14,204 nucleotides of DNA from Chthonomonas sp. UBA2387 (GTDB lineage Bacteria > Armatimonadota > Fimbriimonadia > Fimbriimonadales > Fimbriimonadaceae): assembly GCA_002343445.1 (NCBI GenBank), contig DDSP01000018.1, positions 165,053 to 179,256 on the forward strand, given 5' to 3'. The notes under the pieces are model-generated. The model saw only the letters and a list, made by a program, of their open reading frames with translations. It did not search any database and had not been told where the DNA came from. Every line of letters starts with the position of its first letter. The stretch's first letter is position 1. Below are positions 1 through 6,858 of this stretch, piece by piece. Both the position numbers and the translations under genes were made by a program.

Positions 1-656
1 CCCGCCGCGATCGCACCCGACATCACCGCATGGTGCAAGGGCGTGCGACCCTCTTCGTCCCCTGCCTCCAAATCGGCCCCGTGGGCCACCAGCTGGCGGG
101 CAACCTCTTCCGAGTTGCGGATACACGCCAAGTGCAACGGCCTCTGCCCCGACCCGGAGACGGCTTCGATGTTCGCACCCGCCTTGATCAGGGCTTCCGA
201 GGGTGCGCCGCTTTGGCCCCGCGAAGCCAAGTGGAGCGCCGTGTTGCCTTGCTCGTCCAGCGCCTCGATGAGGGCTCCCTTGGCCAGCAAGAGTTCGATC
301 TCGTCGGCCCGGCCCAACAGGGTGGCACGATGGAGGGCCGAGGTGACGCCTTCGGCCGTGTTGACTTGCGCGCCACGGTCAATCAGCATCTGCGCGATTT
401 CGGTCCGGCCCCGAGCGACCGAAAGCTCAAGGGGGGTCAGCCCATCGTAGGAGGCCTTGTTGGGGTCTGCGCCAATGGCCAAGAGCCAGCGCACGGCGCC
501 GGCATCGCCGCGATTGATGGCCTCGAACATCGCCGACGGCGACCGCATCGTGGCCACCTTGCCCGCGCCCACCAAGCCCACGGCCAGGAGAGCGACGACG
601 ATCAGGGCAACCCACTGGGCCAGCCGGGGATCGTTGCGCCGCTTGGGTTTGCGCAT
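1..656 (-). CDS. Membrane-anchored ankyrin-repeat protein (3' end outside window)
   Basis: Reading the minus strand from an ATG at 656 gives 218 uninterrupted residues running off the left edge. The N-terminus is basic (MRKPKRR) and followed by one hydrophobic segment at about residues 13-32, so the protein is probably anchored with its repeats outside the cytoplasm. From about residue 40 there are five or more ankyrin repeats, with motifs such as DGLTPLELSVARGR, GNTALHLASRG and EEGRTPLHHAV at about 33-residue spacing. Ankyrin repeats bind proteins; no enzymatic domain is visible in this part. An in-frame ATG at 668 would add four residues. I prefer 656 because GGAA lies just upstream of it and a TATAAT box overlaps the 668 start. 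It is divergent from the sigma factor gene. The partner is unknown. Confidence 0.85.
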   Translation of the reverse strand, partial: MRKPKRRNDPRLAQWVALIVVALLAVGLVGAGKVATMRSPSAMFEAINRGDAGAVRWLLAIGADPNKASYDGLTPLELSVARGRTEIAQMLIDRGAQVNTAEGVTSALHRATLLGRADEIELLLAKGALIEALDEQGNTALHLASRGQSGAPSEALIKAGANIEAVSGSGQRPLHLACIRNSEEVARQLVAHGADLEAGDEEGRTPLHHAVMSGAIAA

Positions 657-666
657 GGTCGTTTCC

Positions 667-672
667 ATTATA
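667..672 (-). promoter_or_regulatory. Possible -10 box (TATAAT) for the ankyrin gene
   Basis: A perfect TATAAT on the minus strand lies ten bases before the ATG at 656, in otherwise GC-rich DNA. No good -35 hexamer was found 16-18 bases upstream. If it is used, the transcript would have a very short leader, and the ATG at 668 could not be the start. Motif match only. Confidence 0.4.
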
Positions 673-731
673 GGGGACGTCCGCTCCAGGCCGACGGACT
701 CATCACGCAAAAGAAAGGAACTCTTTGCAAC

Positions 732-756
732 ATATCAGTGTATAATGATATATCAT
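732..756 (+). promoter_or_regulatory. Inverted-repeat operator candidate over the sigma factor start
   Basis: ATGATATATCAT at 745-756 is a perfect 12-base palindrome covering the start codon and the expected transcription start. ATATCA at 732-737 and TGATAT at 746-751 form a second inverted repeat around the TATAAT box. This AT-rich cluster stands out against its surroundings and could be a repressor site. Function is inferred from position only. Confidence 0.4.
741..746 (+). promoter_or_regulatory. Possible -10 box (TATAAT) for the ECF sigma gene, leaderless arrangement
   Basis: A perfect TATAAT ends eight bases before the sigma factor ATG at 755, so transcription would begin at or within a base or two of the start codon. 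No Shine-Dalgarno sequence precedes the ATG, which fits a leaderless mRNA. No consensus -35 is present at 17 bases. GGAAC at 717-721 resembles the -35 of ECF-dependent promoters and would allow autoregulation, but this is weak. Confidence 0.45.
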
Positions 757-1333
757 GTCCGCAGCCGTCCCTTCCTTCCGGTCCGATTCCGTCCGCAACG
801 AGTTCGAGCGCAACGTCACGTCCACTCGTAGGCGAGCCTATGCGATGGCCCTTCAGCTCACGCGCAACCCGGTCGAGGCGGAAGACCTCGTGCAGACCAC
901 GATGCTGAAGGCCTGGCGCGGGTACGAGGGCTATCTGCCCGACAAGCCGTTTCTGAACTGGCTGCTGAGGATCATGCAGCGTGCCTATCTCGACCTTCGG
1001 CGGCGCGAGAACCCGGCCCGGCGCGCCGATTCGCTCAACGCCCTGGTGTCGCCCTCGGATGGCGAGACGCACGAACTCCCCATCCCCGATCCGCGCCCGA
1101 ACCCCGAGGCGGAAGCGATGCGCGACGAGTCGGCGTCCGAACTGATCCAAGCGCTTTACGAACTGCCCGAGGCCTATCGCGAGGCCATCCGCCTCTGCGA
1201 TCTGCTGGGCCTGAGCTACGCCGAGATCGCCGACGCCCAAGGCACCACGATTGGCACGGTGCGCTCGCGCATCCACCGAGGCCGCCGCATGTTGCGCGAC
1301 CTCGTGGAAGAGCGAGGCATCACGCTCCCGTGA
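755..1333 (+). CDS. ECF-family RNA polymerase sigma factor
   Basis: The 192-residue product has the two-domain layout of extracytoplasmic-function sigma factors. Sigma region 2 lies at about residues 17-88 (AEDLVQTTMLKAW, then the RAYLDLRRR promoter-melting helix), and region 4 at about 126-183 (LPEAYREAIRLCDLLGLSYAEIA, then TTIGTVRSRIHRGRRML, the helix-turn-helix that reads the -35). A proline- and acid-rich linker joins them. Such proteins direct RNA polymerase to stress or envelope regulons. The ATG at 755 has no Shine-Dalgarno but sits just after a TATAAT box. No anti-sigma gene is adjacent: the upstream gene is the divergent ankyrin protein, and the downstream gene is convergent with a gap of only four bases. 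The ankyrin membrane protein is the only nearby candidate for a signalling partner, which is speculative. Confidence 0.93.
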   Translation: MSAAVPSFRSDSVRNEFERNVTSTRRRAYAMALQLTRNPVEAEDLVQTTMLKAWRGYEGYLPDKPFLNWLLRIMQRAYLDLRRRENPARRADSLNALVSPSDGETHELPIPDPRPNPEAEAMRDESASELIQALYELPEAYREAIRLCDLLGLSYAEIADAQGTTIGTVRSRIHRGRRMLRDLVEERGITLP

Positions 1334-1337
1334 CAGG

Positions 1338-2282
1338 CTAAGACGAGCCGCGCACGATACGGGCTTCCGGTTCGACGCGCAGCTTGCCGCCCGCGGGAAT
1401 GCGCAGGATGGTCAGGGGCGTGGCCATCTGAGGACCCGACCCGGCCGAATCCCGGTAACGGACGATCACTTCGCCCGTCTCGGTGCGCCCTGCGGTCGTG
1501 ATGCTGACCGGGGCGCGGCCGACTCCGGGCGCAATCGCGACGAGTCGCTCGCGCGACCAATCCACTCCAGGCGAACCCGAGGCCTGAACCCCGCTCGCCT
1601 GCGACCAGAAACGGCTGTACTCGACATCCGAGGTGATTACGTTGACACCGAGCACGTTCGTGCTGGTGGTCCAGCCGCTGTAGAACGTCGAGTAAGGAAT
1701 GCGCTCGACGATGACCACGATCACAGGCGGCGTGGGCGGCGCTTGGCCGTGATAGATCTTCACCCCGCTCGGCAGCGTGGTCACCGAACCCGGCGCGCCT
1801 CCGATCGTCCCGGACGTTGCGTTCGCGAGTTCCTTGGAGAACCGGTAAACCCCTGCCGTTCGGGGAACGCGGATGAGGACGAAGGGACTGGTTTGCACTT
1901 GAGCGACCATGGCGTCGCGAGCCGGCTGGTGCTCCACCCACGTGACGAGGAGGTCGTTGGCGTGGACGCGGTTGATCGAGCGTACGCTCACGCGGTAGCC
2001 GCCGGTCTGCCGAAGGCCCAGATGAATCGCGATCAGGTGATGGGTGTTCCAATCCACGTCACGGGGCGCCTCGTGGGCCGGGCGACCGGTGAGTTGGGTC
2101 CAGTACCGCTGAAAGTCGCCCTCGGTCTGCAGGATGATCTGGCTCTCGCGCGTGATGCGCGAGTTCTGCCCCTCTTGATAGGTCGAAAAACTGACCGTGG
2201 CGTCAAGCCCAGTCCTCAACTGGGCAAACCCCATGCTGGCGAATAGGAGCGCTCCGAGCGCGGCGACGTACCTCACACACAT
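1338..2282 (-). CDS. Secreted protein with two PrcB-like domains
   Basis: The 314-residue product begins with a signal peptide (hydrophobic core at residues 5-20, cleavage probably after the Ala before Gln21). Two homologous domains follow, at about 33-147 and 195-303. Copy 1 reads FQRYWTQLTG, then DVDWNTHHLIAIHLG and TGGYRVSV; copy 2 reads YSRFWSQASG, then GVDWSRERLVAIAPG. This pattern, with a conserved Asp-Trp, a hydrophobic strand and TGGY, matches the PrcB C-terminal domain family. That family is named from PrcB of the Treponema dentilisin protease complex and is found in many secreted proteins. Copy 2 lacks the TGGY motif. A proline-rich linker (APPTPP) separates the copies. It lies 34 bases after the response regulator gene on the same strand and may be its target or operon partner. 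No good Shine-Dalgarno is seen; a GTG two codons later is an alternative start. Confidence 0.72.
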   Translation of the reverse strand: MCVRYVAALGALLFASMGFAQLRTGLDATVSFSTYQEGQNSRITRESQIILQTEGDFQRYWTQLTGRPAHEAPRDVDWNTHHLIAIHLGLRQTGGYRVSVRSINRVHANDLLVTWVEHQPARDAMVAQVQTSPFVLIRVPRTAGVYRFSKELANATSGTIGGAPGSVTTLPSGVKIYHGQAPPTPPVIVVIVERIPYSTFYSGWTTSTNVLGVNVITSDVEYSRFWSQASGVQASGSPGVDWSRERLVAIAPGVGRAPVSITTAGRTETGEVIVRYRDSAGSGPQMATPLTILRIPAGGKLRVEPEARIVRGSS

Positions 2283-2316
2283 TTAGACGCGCACGCGACC
2301 GGAGCGCAACACCGGA

Positions 2317-3009
2317 TCAGTCCTCGACGGCCACGAGCTTGTAACCGTAGCCCCGCATGGTCTGCAAGAACAGCGGATCGTTGGGGTCCTTCTCGATCTT
2401 CTTGCGGATGCGATAGATGTAGACGTCCAGCGAGTTGCTGTTGAAGTCCATGTCGTAGCCCCAGACGCTCTTGAACAGTGCGCCCCGGCTGACGGCGCGG
2501 TCGGGGTTGCGGGCGAGGAATGCCAGCAATTCGAACTCGCGGTTGGTCAGGTTGACCGCCTTGCCGTCCACATAGGCGTCGCGTCGCTCGAAGTCGATCT
2601 CGAGGCGTCCGAACGCCCCCGAATCCGTGTCCTTCTTCTTATACTGGTTGGCGCGGCGCAGATGGGCGCGCACGCGGGCCACCAGTTCGGTCGGGTCGAA
2701 GGGCTTGGTGAGATAATCGTCCGCACCGACTTCGAAGCCCGTGATCTTGTCCACGAGTTCGGATCGCGCGGTGAGCATCAGCACCGGAAAGTTCCAGCGC
2801 TTGCGGACGCGTTTGCACGTCACGATGCCGTCATCCCCGGGCAAACCGAGATCGAGGATGAGGAGGTCGAAGGCCCGTTGCTCCATGAGCGACATGCCGT
2901 CCTCGCCAGAGGTGGCGGTTTCAACCTCGAATCCCTCTTTCTCGAACAGTTTGCGCAGGTTCTCCTGCAGAAACTTGTCGTCGTCAACGATCAGCAATCG
3001 GTCAATCAT
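2317..3009 (-). CDS. OmpR/PhoB-type response regulator
   Basis: The 230-residue product has a receiver domain at residues 1-120 with all key residues: acidic pair D9/D10, phosphoacceptor D53 (LLILDLGLPG), T80 and K102 (DDYLTKPFD). A winged-helix DNA-binding domain follows at about 130-228 (LTNREFELLAFLARNPDRAVSR, then the recognition helix in SNSLDVYIYRIRKKIE, and the RGYGYKL wing). It is the transcriptional output of the sensor kinase encoded 31 bases upstream on the same strand. I chose the ATG at 3009 because AGGA sits three bases upstream of it and MIDRLLIVDDD is the normal family N-terminus; an ATG at 3021 would add four residues. The longer open frame upstream overlaps the kinase gene and is not real coding. 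Confidence 0.95.
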   Translation of the reverse strand: MIDRLLIVDDDKFLQENLRKLFEKEGFEVETATSGEDGMSLMEQRAFDLLILDLGLPGDDGIVTCKRVRKRWNFPVLMLTARSELVDKITGFEVGADDYLTKPFDPTELVARVRAHLRRANQYKKKDTDSGAFGRLEIDFERRDAYVDGKAVNLTNREFELLAFLARNPDRAVSRGALFKSVWGYDMDFNSNSLDVYIYRIRKKIEKDPNDPLFLQTMRGYGYKLVAVED

Positions 3010-3040
3010 GAGTCCTTTCATCCAACAGCTCTTCTCGATG

Positions 3041-5206
3041 TCATGCAGCAGTCCATATCTGGACGGTCGTCCCTTTGCCCACCTGGCTCGAGAACTCGAT
3101 TCTCCAGCCGTGTTCGTCGGCAATGCGTTTGCAGCTGAACAAGCCCAGTCCAAAGCCCCCCTTGCGGGTGCTGTAGAACGGCTCGAACAACTTGTCCACC
3201 CGATCCGGTGGGATTCCCGGACCAGTGTCGCTGACCTCGACCACCAGCGACTTGCCGTGGGCGATGGTCCGAATGGAAAGCTCTCCACCCCGGTGCTCCA
3301 TCGCTTGCAGTGCATTTAGAATGAGGTTCATGAACAAATGTTCGCACTGATCCGGATCGGCATGGACTTTTGACCTTCGCGGGCGGATATCCACCTTCAC
3401 GTCGACCCCGAAACGCTTGGCTTGCGTCTCGGTGAGACCCAGGACGTTGTCCACGAGTTCCTTCAGGTCGACCTTGGTGCGGGTGGTCAGCTTGGGCTTG
3501 GTGAAACTGAGCAGGTGATGCGAGAGGACGGCAAACCGCTGAAGCTGGCGCTTGACCTCGACGAGGGCCGTGGACGGATCGCTTTGGCCCAGACTGATCT
3601 CGAGTTGCAGACTCGCCACGATGTTTCGGATGTCGTGGGCGATGCTGGCCGCCAGGGTTCCGACGGCGCTGAGCTTCTCGCTCTGCACCAACCGCTTCTG
3701 CGTCTCCTCCAGTTCCATGCTGGCTTCGCGGAGGCGTTCCTCCAGGTGCGCCCAGTTGCACAAGACCACGAGTTGTTCGGTGATCGCCTCCAGGTGCTGC
3801 CGAAAGTGCGGATCGTTCCAGTCGCGAGCGGACTCCACACCGAACAGGGCGAACCCGATGGGATGGCCCTCGTCGTAGACCCCCACCTTCGTGACGTAAG
3901 GGGTGCCCATGCGCGAAGCCAACGTACTGGAGCAGGGCCCCACGTGAACCAGGTCGTGGCCCTCGGCGCCCCCGTGTCCATAGGCTGACCAGAACTCCAA
4001 CTCGGAGACGATCACGGGAGACGGGATGGGTTCGGCTTCGAACCGGCGATCGGCGTGGGTGGTGGCGGCTAGCCAACGGCCATCCGAGCGTCGCAGCGCG
4101 ACAACGTGCGCGTCGTAGCCGAGCACGCCCCGGTACGCCTGGGTCAAGTCCAACACGATGGACTCGATGCCGCCGTGACCAGCGACGGCGCGGAAGACCG
4201 CGTTCATCGCCTCCAACGTCTGCGTCGTCGTCTCGATTTCCCGCTCTTTCTGTGCGATCAGCACCTGTTGACCCTGAACCTTCTCCTCGAGGGCGGTTTC
4301 CCGTTGCAGTTCGACCGACAGCCGCATCGCCAGCGTGGTCAGAAACTCGACGTCGATGCCGTCGTGCGCCTCGTCGGTGCGCCCATCCAGGATGCTGAGC
4401 GTGCCAACGGCCTCGTTCTCCCGATCGAAAACGCACGTGCCCAGATAACGGGTCAGTCCGTGCCGCGCAGGCACGTTGCTCCAGAACTCGCCCGCTTCGC
4501 GCGCGTCTTCCACGATGAACGGCTGACGGGTTGCGAGCGGCACCCGGTCGTACGCTTGACTCAGGGCCAACTGGTTTGCCGGACAGTAGTCCTCCGGAAG
4601 CCCGGCATGACTGCGAAAGAGCAGCCGGTCGCCTCGGACCAGACCCAACACGGCCCCGGATTCGTAATGCGCAGCCAGCGTCTCGACGATGAACTTGCAC
4701 ACGTTGGCTGGGTCGGGGTCGTTGAAGAGACTGACTTCGTGGATGAGTTCGCGGAACCGCTGCCTCCTGACCAAGTCGGTGATGTCGCGAAAGGTCCAGA
4801 TGCGCCCCGCGATGCGGCCGTCTTGGTCTCGGAAGGGCGCGGAGCGCCGAGAAAGAACGCGGCGGTATGGCGCGTTGAGCTCGAGCCGGTCTTCGTAAGT
4901 GTTCTCGGGATGCGCGTTGATGCGCATGACCCGGTCGCGAAACGCCTCGTAGTCTTCGACCAGCGTGGCGACGTGTTCGCTGACTTCCTCGGGAGGTGCG
5001 GCGACCGCCCAACGATAGTCCATGGCGAAGTAGTGGCCGAACATGCCGTTGCAGGCCAGCATGCCCAACGTCGCGTCGGTCACCGCCACACCGTCGTTGC
5101 TGTTGAGGAGCAACGCCTTGAGCACGTTCCGCACCGTCGAGTCCGGAATGGGACCGAGCGCGATCTCGGATTCGTCGTGCGCGGTGGATCTGGGCACCAT
5201 GATCAT
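3041..5206 (-). CDS. Soluble PAS-GAF-GAF sensor histidine kinase
   Basis: The 721-residue product has no signal peptide or transmembrane segment, so it should sense in the cytoplasm. In order it shows a PAS-like domain (about 27-145, ending in the typical APFRDQDGRIAGRIWTFRDIT), a GAF-like domain (about 150-300), a coiled coil (300-335), a second GAF-like domain (about 340-485), a linker coiled coil (485-512), a HisKA dimerisation domain with phospho-accepting H524 (SIAHDIRN), and a HATPase_c domain with N-box NLILNALQA (N627/N631), DTGPGIP (D660) and FEPFYSTRKGGFGLGL. The kinase core is therefore complete. GAF and PAS domains bind small ligands or chromophores; no diagnostic ligand residue was recognised. 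It is first in a minus-strand run with the response regulator. A second ATG at 5200 is possible, and neither has a strong Shine-Dalgarno. Confidence 0.93.
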   Translation of the reverse strand: MIMVPRSTAHDESEIALGPIPDSTVRNVLKALLLNSNDGVAVTDATLGMLACNGMFGHYFAMDYRWAVAAPPEEVSEHVATLVEDYEAFRDRVMRINAHPENTYEDRLELNAPYRRVLSRRSAPFRDQDGRIAGRIWTFRDITDLVRRQRFRELIHEVSLFNDPDPANVCKFIVETLAAHYESGAVLGLVRGDRLLFRSHAGLPEDYCPANQLALSQAYDRVPLATRQPFIVEDAREAGEFWSNVPARHGLTRYLGTCVFDRENEAVGTLSILDGRTDEAHDGIDVEFLTTLAMRLSVELQRETALEEKVQGQQVLIAQKEREIETTTQTLEAMNAVFRAVAGHGGIESIVLDLTQAYRGVLGYDAHVVALRRSDGRWLAATTHADRRFEAEPIPSPVIVSELEFWSAYGHGGAEGHDLVHVGPCSSTLASRMGTPYVTKVGVYDEGHPIGFALFGVESARDWNDPHFRQHLEAITEQLVVLCNWAHLEERLREASMELEETQKRLVQSEKLSAVGTLAASIAHDIRNIVASLQLEISLGQSDPSTALVEVKRQLQRFAVLSHHLLSFTKPKLTTRTKVDLKELVDNVLGLTETQAKRFGVDVKVDIRPRRSKVHADPDQCEHLFMNLILNALQAMEHRGGELSIRTIAHGKSLVVEVSDTGPGIPPDRVDKLFEPFYSTRKGGFGLGLFSCKRIADEHGWRIEFSSQVGKGTTVQIWTAA

Positions 5207-5354
5207 GCGGCGGAGAGCGCACTGCGTACGGCGGCGCAGGTGATACGTTAGAACGCCGAACAGAACCGGAAAGTTGCCTCCGGCTGGCTCCAGTTTGACG
5301 CGATCTCGCGAATCCCCTGAGGTCCTTGGCCCGATCTGCCGAAACAGAGGGGGT

Positions 5355-5379
5355 TGGCGGAATCAGGTACAGTCCGCCA
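5355..5379 (+). promoter_or_regulatory. 7-bp inverted repeat upstream of the G5-3D gene
   Basis: TGGCGGA at 5355-5361 and TCCGCCA at 5373-5379 are perfect reverse complements separated by 11 bases, ending 22 bases before the start codon. It could be an operator or a leader hairpin. The whole kinase/G5-3D divergent gap (5207-5401) is the only promoter space for both transcription units; no convincing -35/-10 pair was found in it. Confidence 0.35.
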
Positions 5380-5389
5380 CAGACGCAAG

Positions 5390-5396
5390 AGGAGGT
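5390..5396 (+). promoter_or_regulatory. Strong Shine-Dalgarno of the G5-3D gene
   Basis: AGGAGGT lies five bases before the ATG at 5402. This decides the start: the longer open frame beginning at 5354 includes the ribosome-binding site itself and lacks a signal peptide at its end, whereas the 5402 start gives a clean one. Confidence 0.85.
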
Positions 5397-5401
5397 GCTC
5401 A

Positions 5402-6049
5402 ATGCGCACTGTACAAAAACTGGCCGCCATGATGGGGTTCCTGATGGCGATGTCGGGTCTGGCCTCCGGTCAGACGTCTAAAGTCGAATCCACCGAAACC
5501 GTTCGGACCGAGGTCACCTCGATTCCGTACGAAACGCATTTTGAACTCAGCCGCCGGGTTGGAGCGGGTCGAACCCTCCGGTCGCAGGAAGGCAAACCCG
5601 GGCAGATCATCCGAGACTACGTGATCGTCAAAAAGGGAGGCAAAGAGGTCTCCAAGACGCTCATGTACGAGGAGCGCATCGAGCCCGTCCACGAGGTCTT
5701 TCTCGTCGGTCGCGAGGGCTACGCCCAGAGCCGAGGCGCCTTCACCAGGTCCAAAGTCCTCACCATGACGGCGACCGCCTACGATCCCAGCCCCGCCACC
5801 ATTGGACGGGGAGCCACGGGCCGAACCGCCACGGGCATGAAGGCCGCCTATGGGGTCGTCGCCGTCGATCCGAGAGTCATTCCGCTCGGCACGTTGGTGT
5901 ACGTCGAGGGCTACGGGTTGGCCATCGCCGCCGACAAGGGCAGTGCGATCAAGGGCAACAAGATCGACCTGTGCTACGCGACCCGTCGGGAAGCGCTCAA
6001 CTTCGGCCGGAAGTCGGTGAAGGTCCACATCCTGAAGCCCAAAGATTGA
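5402..6049 (+). CDS. Secreted G5 and 3D domain cell-wall protein (YabE/RpfB-like)
   Basis: The 215-residue product starts with a signal peptide (residues 1-23, ending ASG). A G5-like domain follows at about 30-106 (RTEVTSIPYET, then PGQIIRDYVIVKKGGKEVSK and the closing EPVHEVFLVG). A 3D domain follows at about 120-212: TMTATAYDPS, then VDPRVIPLGTLVYVEGYG and AADKGSAIKGNKIDLCY, with the family aspartates D156, D178 and D189. 3D domains belong to the MltA/RpfB-type lytic transglycosylase fold and G5 domains bind cell-wall polymers, so peptidoglycan remodelling is the likely job. In Bacillus subtilis the related yabE sits next to rnmV and ksgA. Here the next gene is rsmA/ksgA, overlapping by three bases, so the old neighbourhood is kept without rnmV. 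Confidence 0.9.
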   Translation: MRTVQKLAAMMGFLMAMSGLASGQTSKVESTETVRTEVTSIPYETHFELSRRVGAGRTLRSQEGKPGQIIRDYVIVKKGGKEVSKTLMYEERIEPVHEVFLVGREGYAQSRGAFTRSKVLTMTATAYDPSPATIGRGATGRTATGMKAAYGVVAVDPRVIPLGTLVYVEGYGLAIAADKGSAIKGNKIDLCYATRREALNFGRKSVKVHILKPKD

Positions 6050-6858
6050 ACCTGACCGACGTCGCCGTTCTGCGTGCGTTGCTCGACGAGCACGGATTGC
6101 ACGCATCGAAACGGCACGGCCAGCACTTCCTCACCTCGCAGGCGGTTGTCGAAGCCATCCTTGCCGCCTGCCCTCCCGAAGCCTCCGTGCTGGAGGTCGG
6201 CCCGGGTCCGGGAGTGCTGACGCGTCCGTTGAGCCAGTCGCGCCGCACGACTGCCGTGGAGTTCGACGAGCGGCTCCGCCCGGTGCTGGCGGCCTCTGCG
6301 CCCGAGGCGGAGGTGGTTTGGGGCGACGCTTTGAAGGTTGATCTGCCGTCCTTGGCCGAAGGACTGCCCGCGCCGCGGGTGCTGGTGTCGAACATGCCGT
6401 ACAACATCACCGGCCCGCTGCTGGTGCGGTTCGCCGACATGACGGGCCTCTTCGCTCGTCAGATCCTCATGATGCAACGCGAAGTGGCCGACAAGGTGCT
6501 CGCCTCTCCGGGAGACCGCAAGCGGGGTGCGCTGAGCGTGGACCTCCAATCGCGGTTCGCGATCCGCAAGATCGCCGACGCACCCGGCGGGGCGTTCTGG
6601 CCACCGCCCAAGGTGGACAGCATGGTCCTGTTGTTCGAGCCGCTGCCCGTTCAGCCCCATCCCGGATTGAAGCCCTTGCTTCGGGTCGGATTCGCCCAGC
6701 CCCGCAAGACGCTGGCCAACAACTTGGCGACCGGTCTCGGGCGTCCGAGGCTGCAGGTCCTCGGCTGGTTGGAATCGCTCGGTTTGGCTCCGGATGTTCG
6801 CCCAGCGGCGCTCGATGCCGCGCAATGGGATAGAGTGAGAGCATGCGCCGACGCCTGA
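6046..6858 (+). CDS. rsmA: 16S rRNA (adenine1518-N6/adenine1519-N6) dimethyltransferase
   Basis: The product (270 residues from the start proposed here) is RsmA/KsgA, which uses S-adenosylmethionine to dimethylate two adjacent adenines near the 3' end of 16S rRNA during small-subunit maturation. Family landmarks are HGQHFLTS near residue 24, SAM-binding motif I VLEVGPGPGVLT (48-59), acidic E72, GDAL (93-96), the catalytic NMPYNI motif (116-121, usually NLPYNI) and FWPPPKVDS in the C-terminal part. No ATG exists at the right place. TTG at 6046 overlaps the TGA of the G5-3D gene, giving translational coupling and a normal length. The longer frame starting at 5971 lies inside the previous gene. 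The gene end overlaps the next start by 16 bases, so the three genes look like one operon. Confidence 0.93.
   Translation: MNLTDVAVLRALLDEHGLHASKRHGQHFLTSQAVVEAILAACPPEASVLEVGPGPGVLTRPLSQSRRTTAVEFDERLRPVLAASAPEAEVVWGDALKVDLPSLAEGLPAPRVLVSNMPYNITGPLLVRFADMTGLFARQILMMQREVADKVLASPGDRKRGALSVDLQSRFAIRKIADAPGGAFWPPPKVDSMVLLFEPLPVQPHPGLKPLLRVGFAQPRKTLANNLATGLGRPRLQVLGWLESLGLAPDVRPAALDAAQWDRVRACADA

Noticed and set aside
707..730. Small hairpin (GCAAAAGA with TCTTTGC) upstream of the sigma gene, as a terminator
   Set aside because: One bulge, no U-tract, and both flanking genes point away from it, so nothing would need terminating there.
1251..2246. A 331-codon plus-strand open frame opposite the PrcB-like gene
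   Set aside because: It starts inside the sigma gene, lacks domains, and the minus strand gives a signal peptide and two homologous domains.
3018..5402. A 794-codon open frame on the minus strand over the kinase gene
   Set aside because: It is arginine-, glycine- and serine-rich without domains, and overlaps the kinase frame, which carries clear PAS, HisKA and HATPase motifs.
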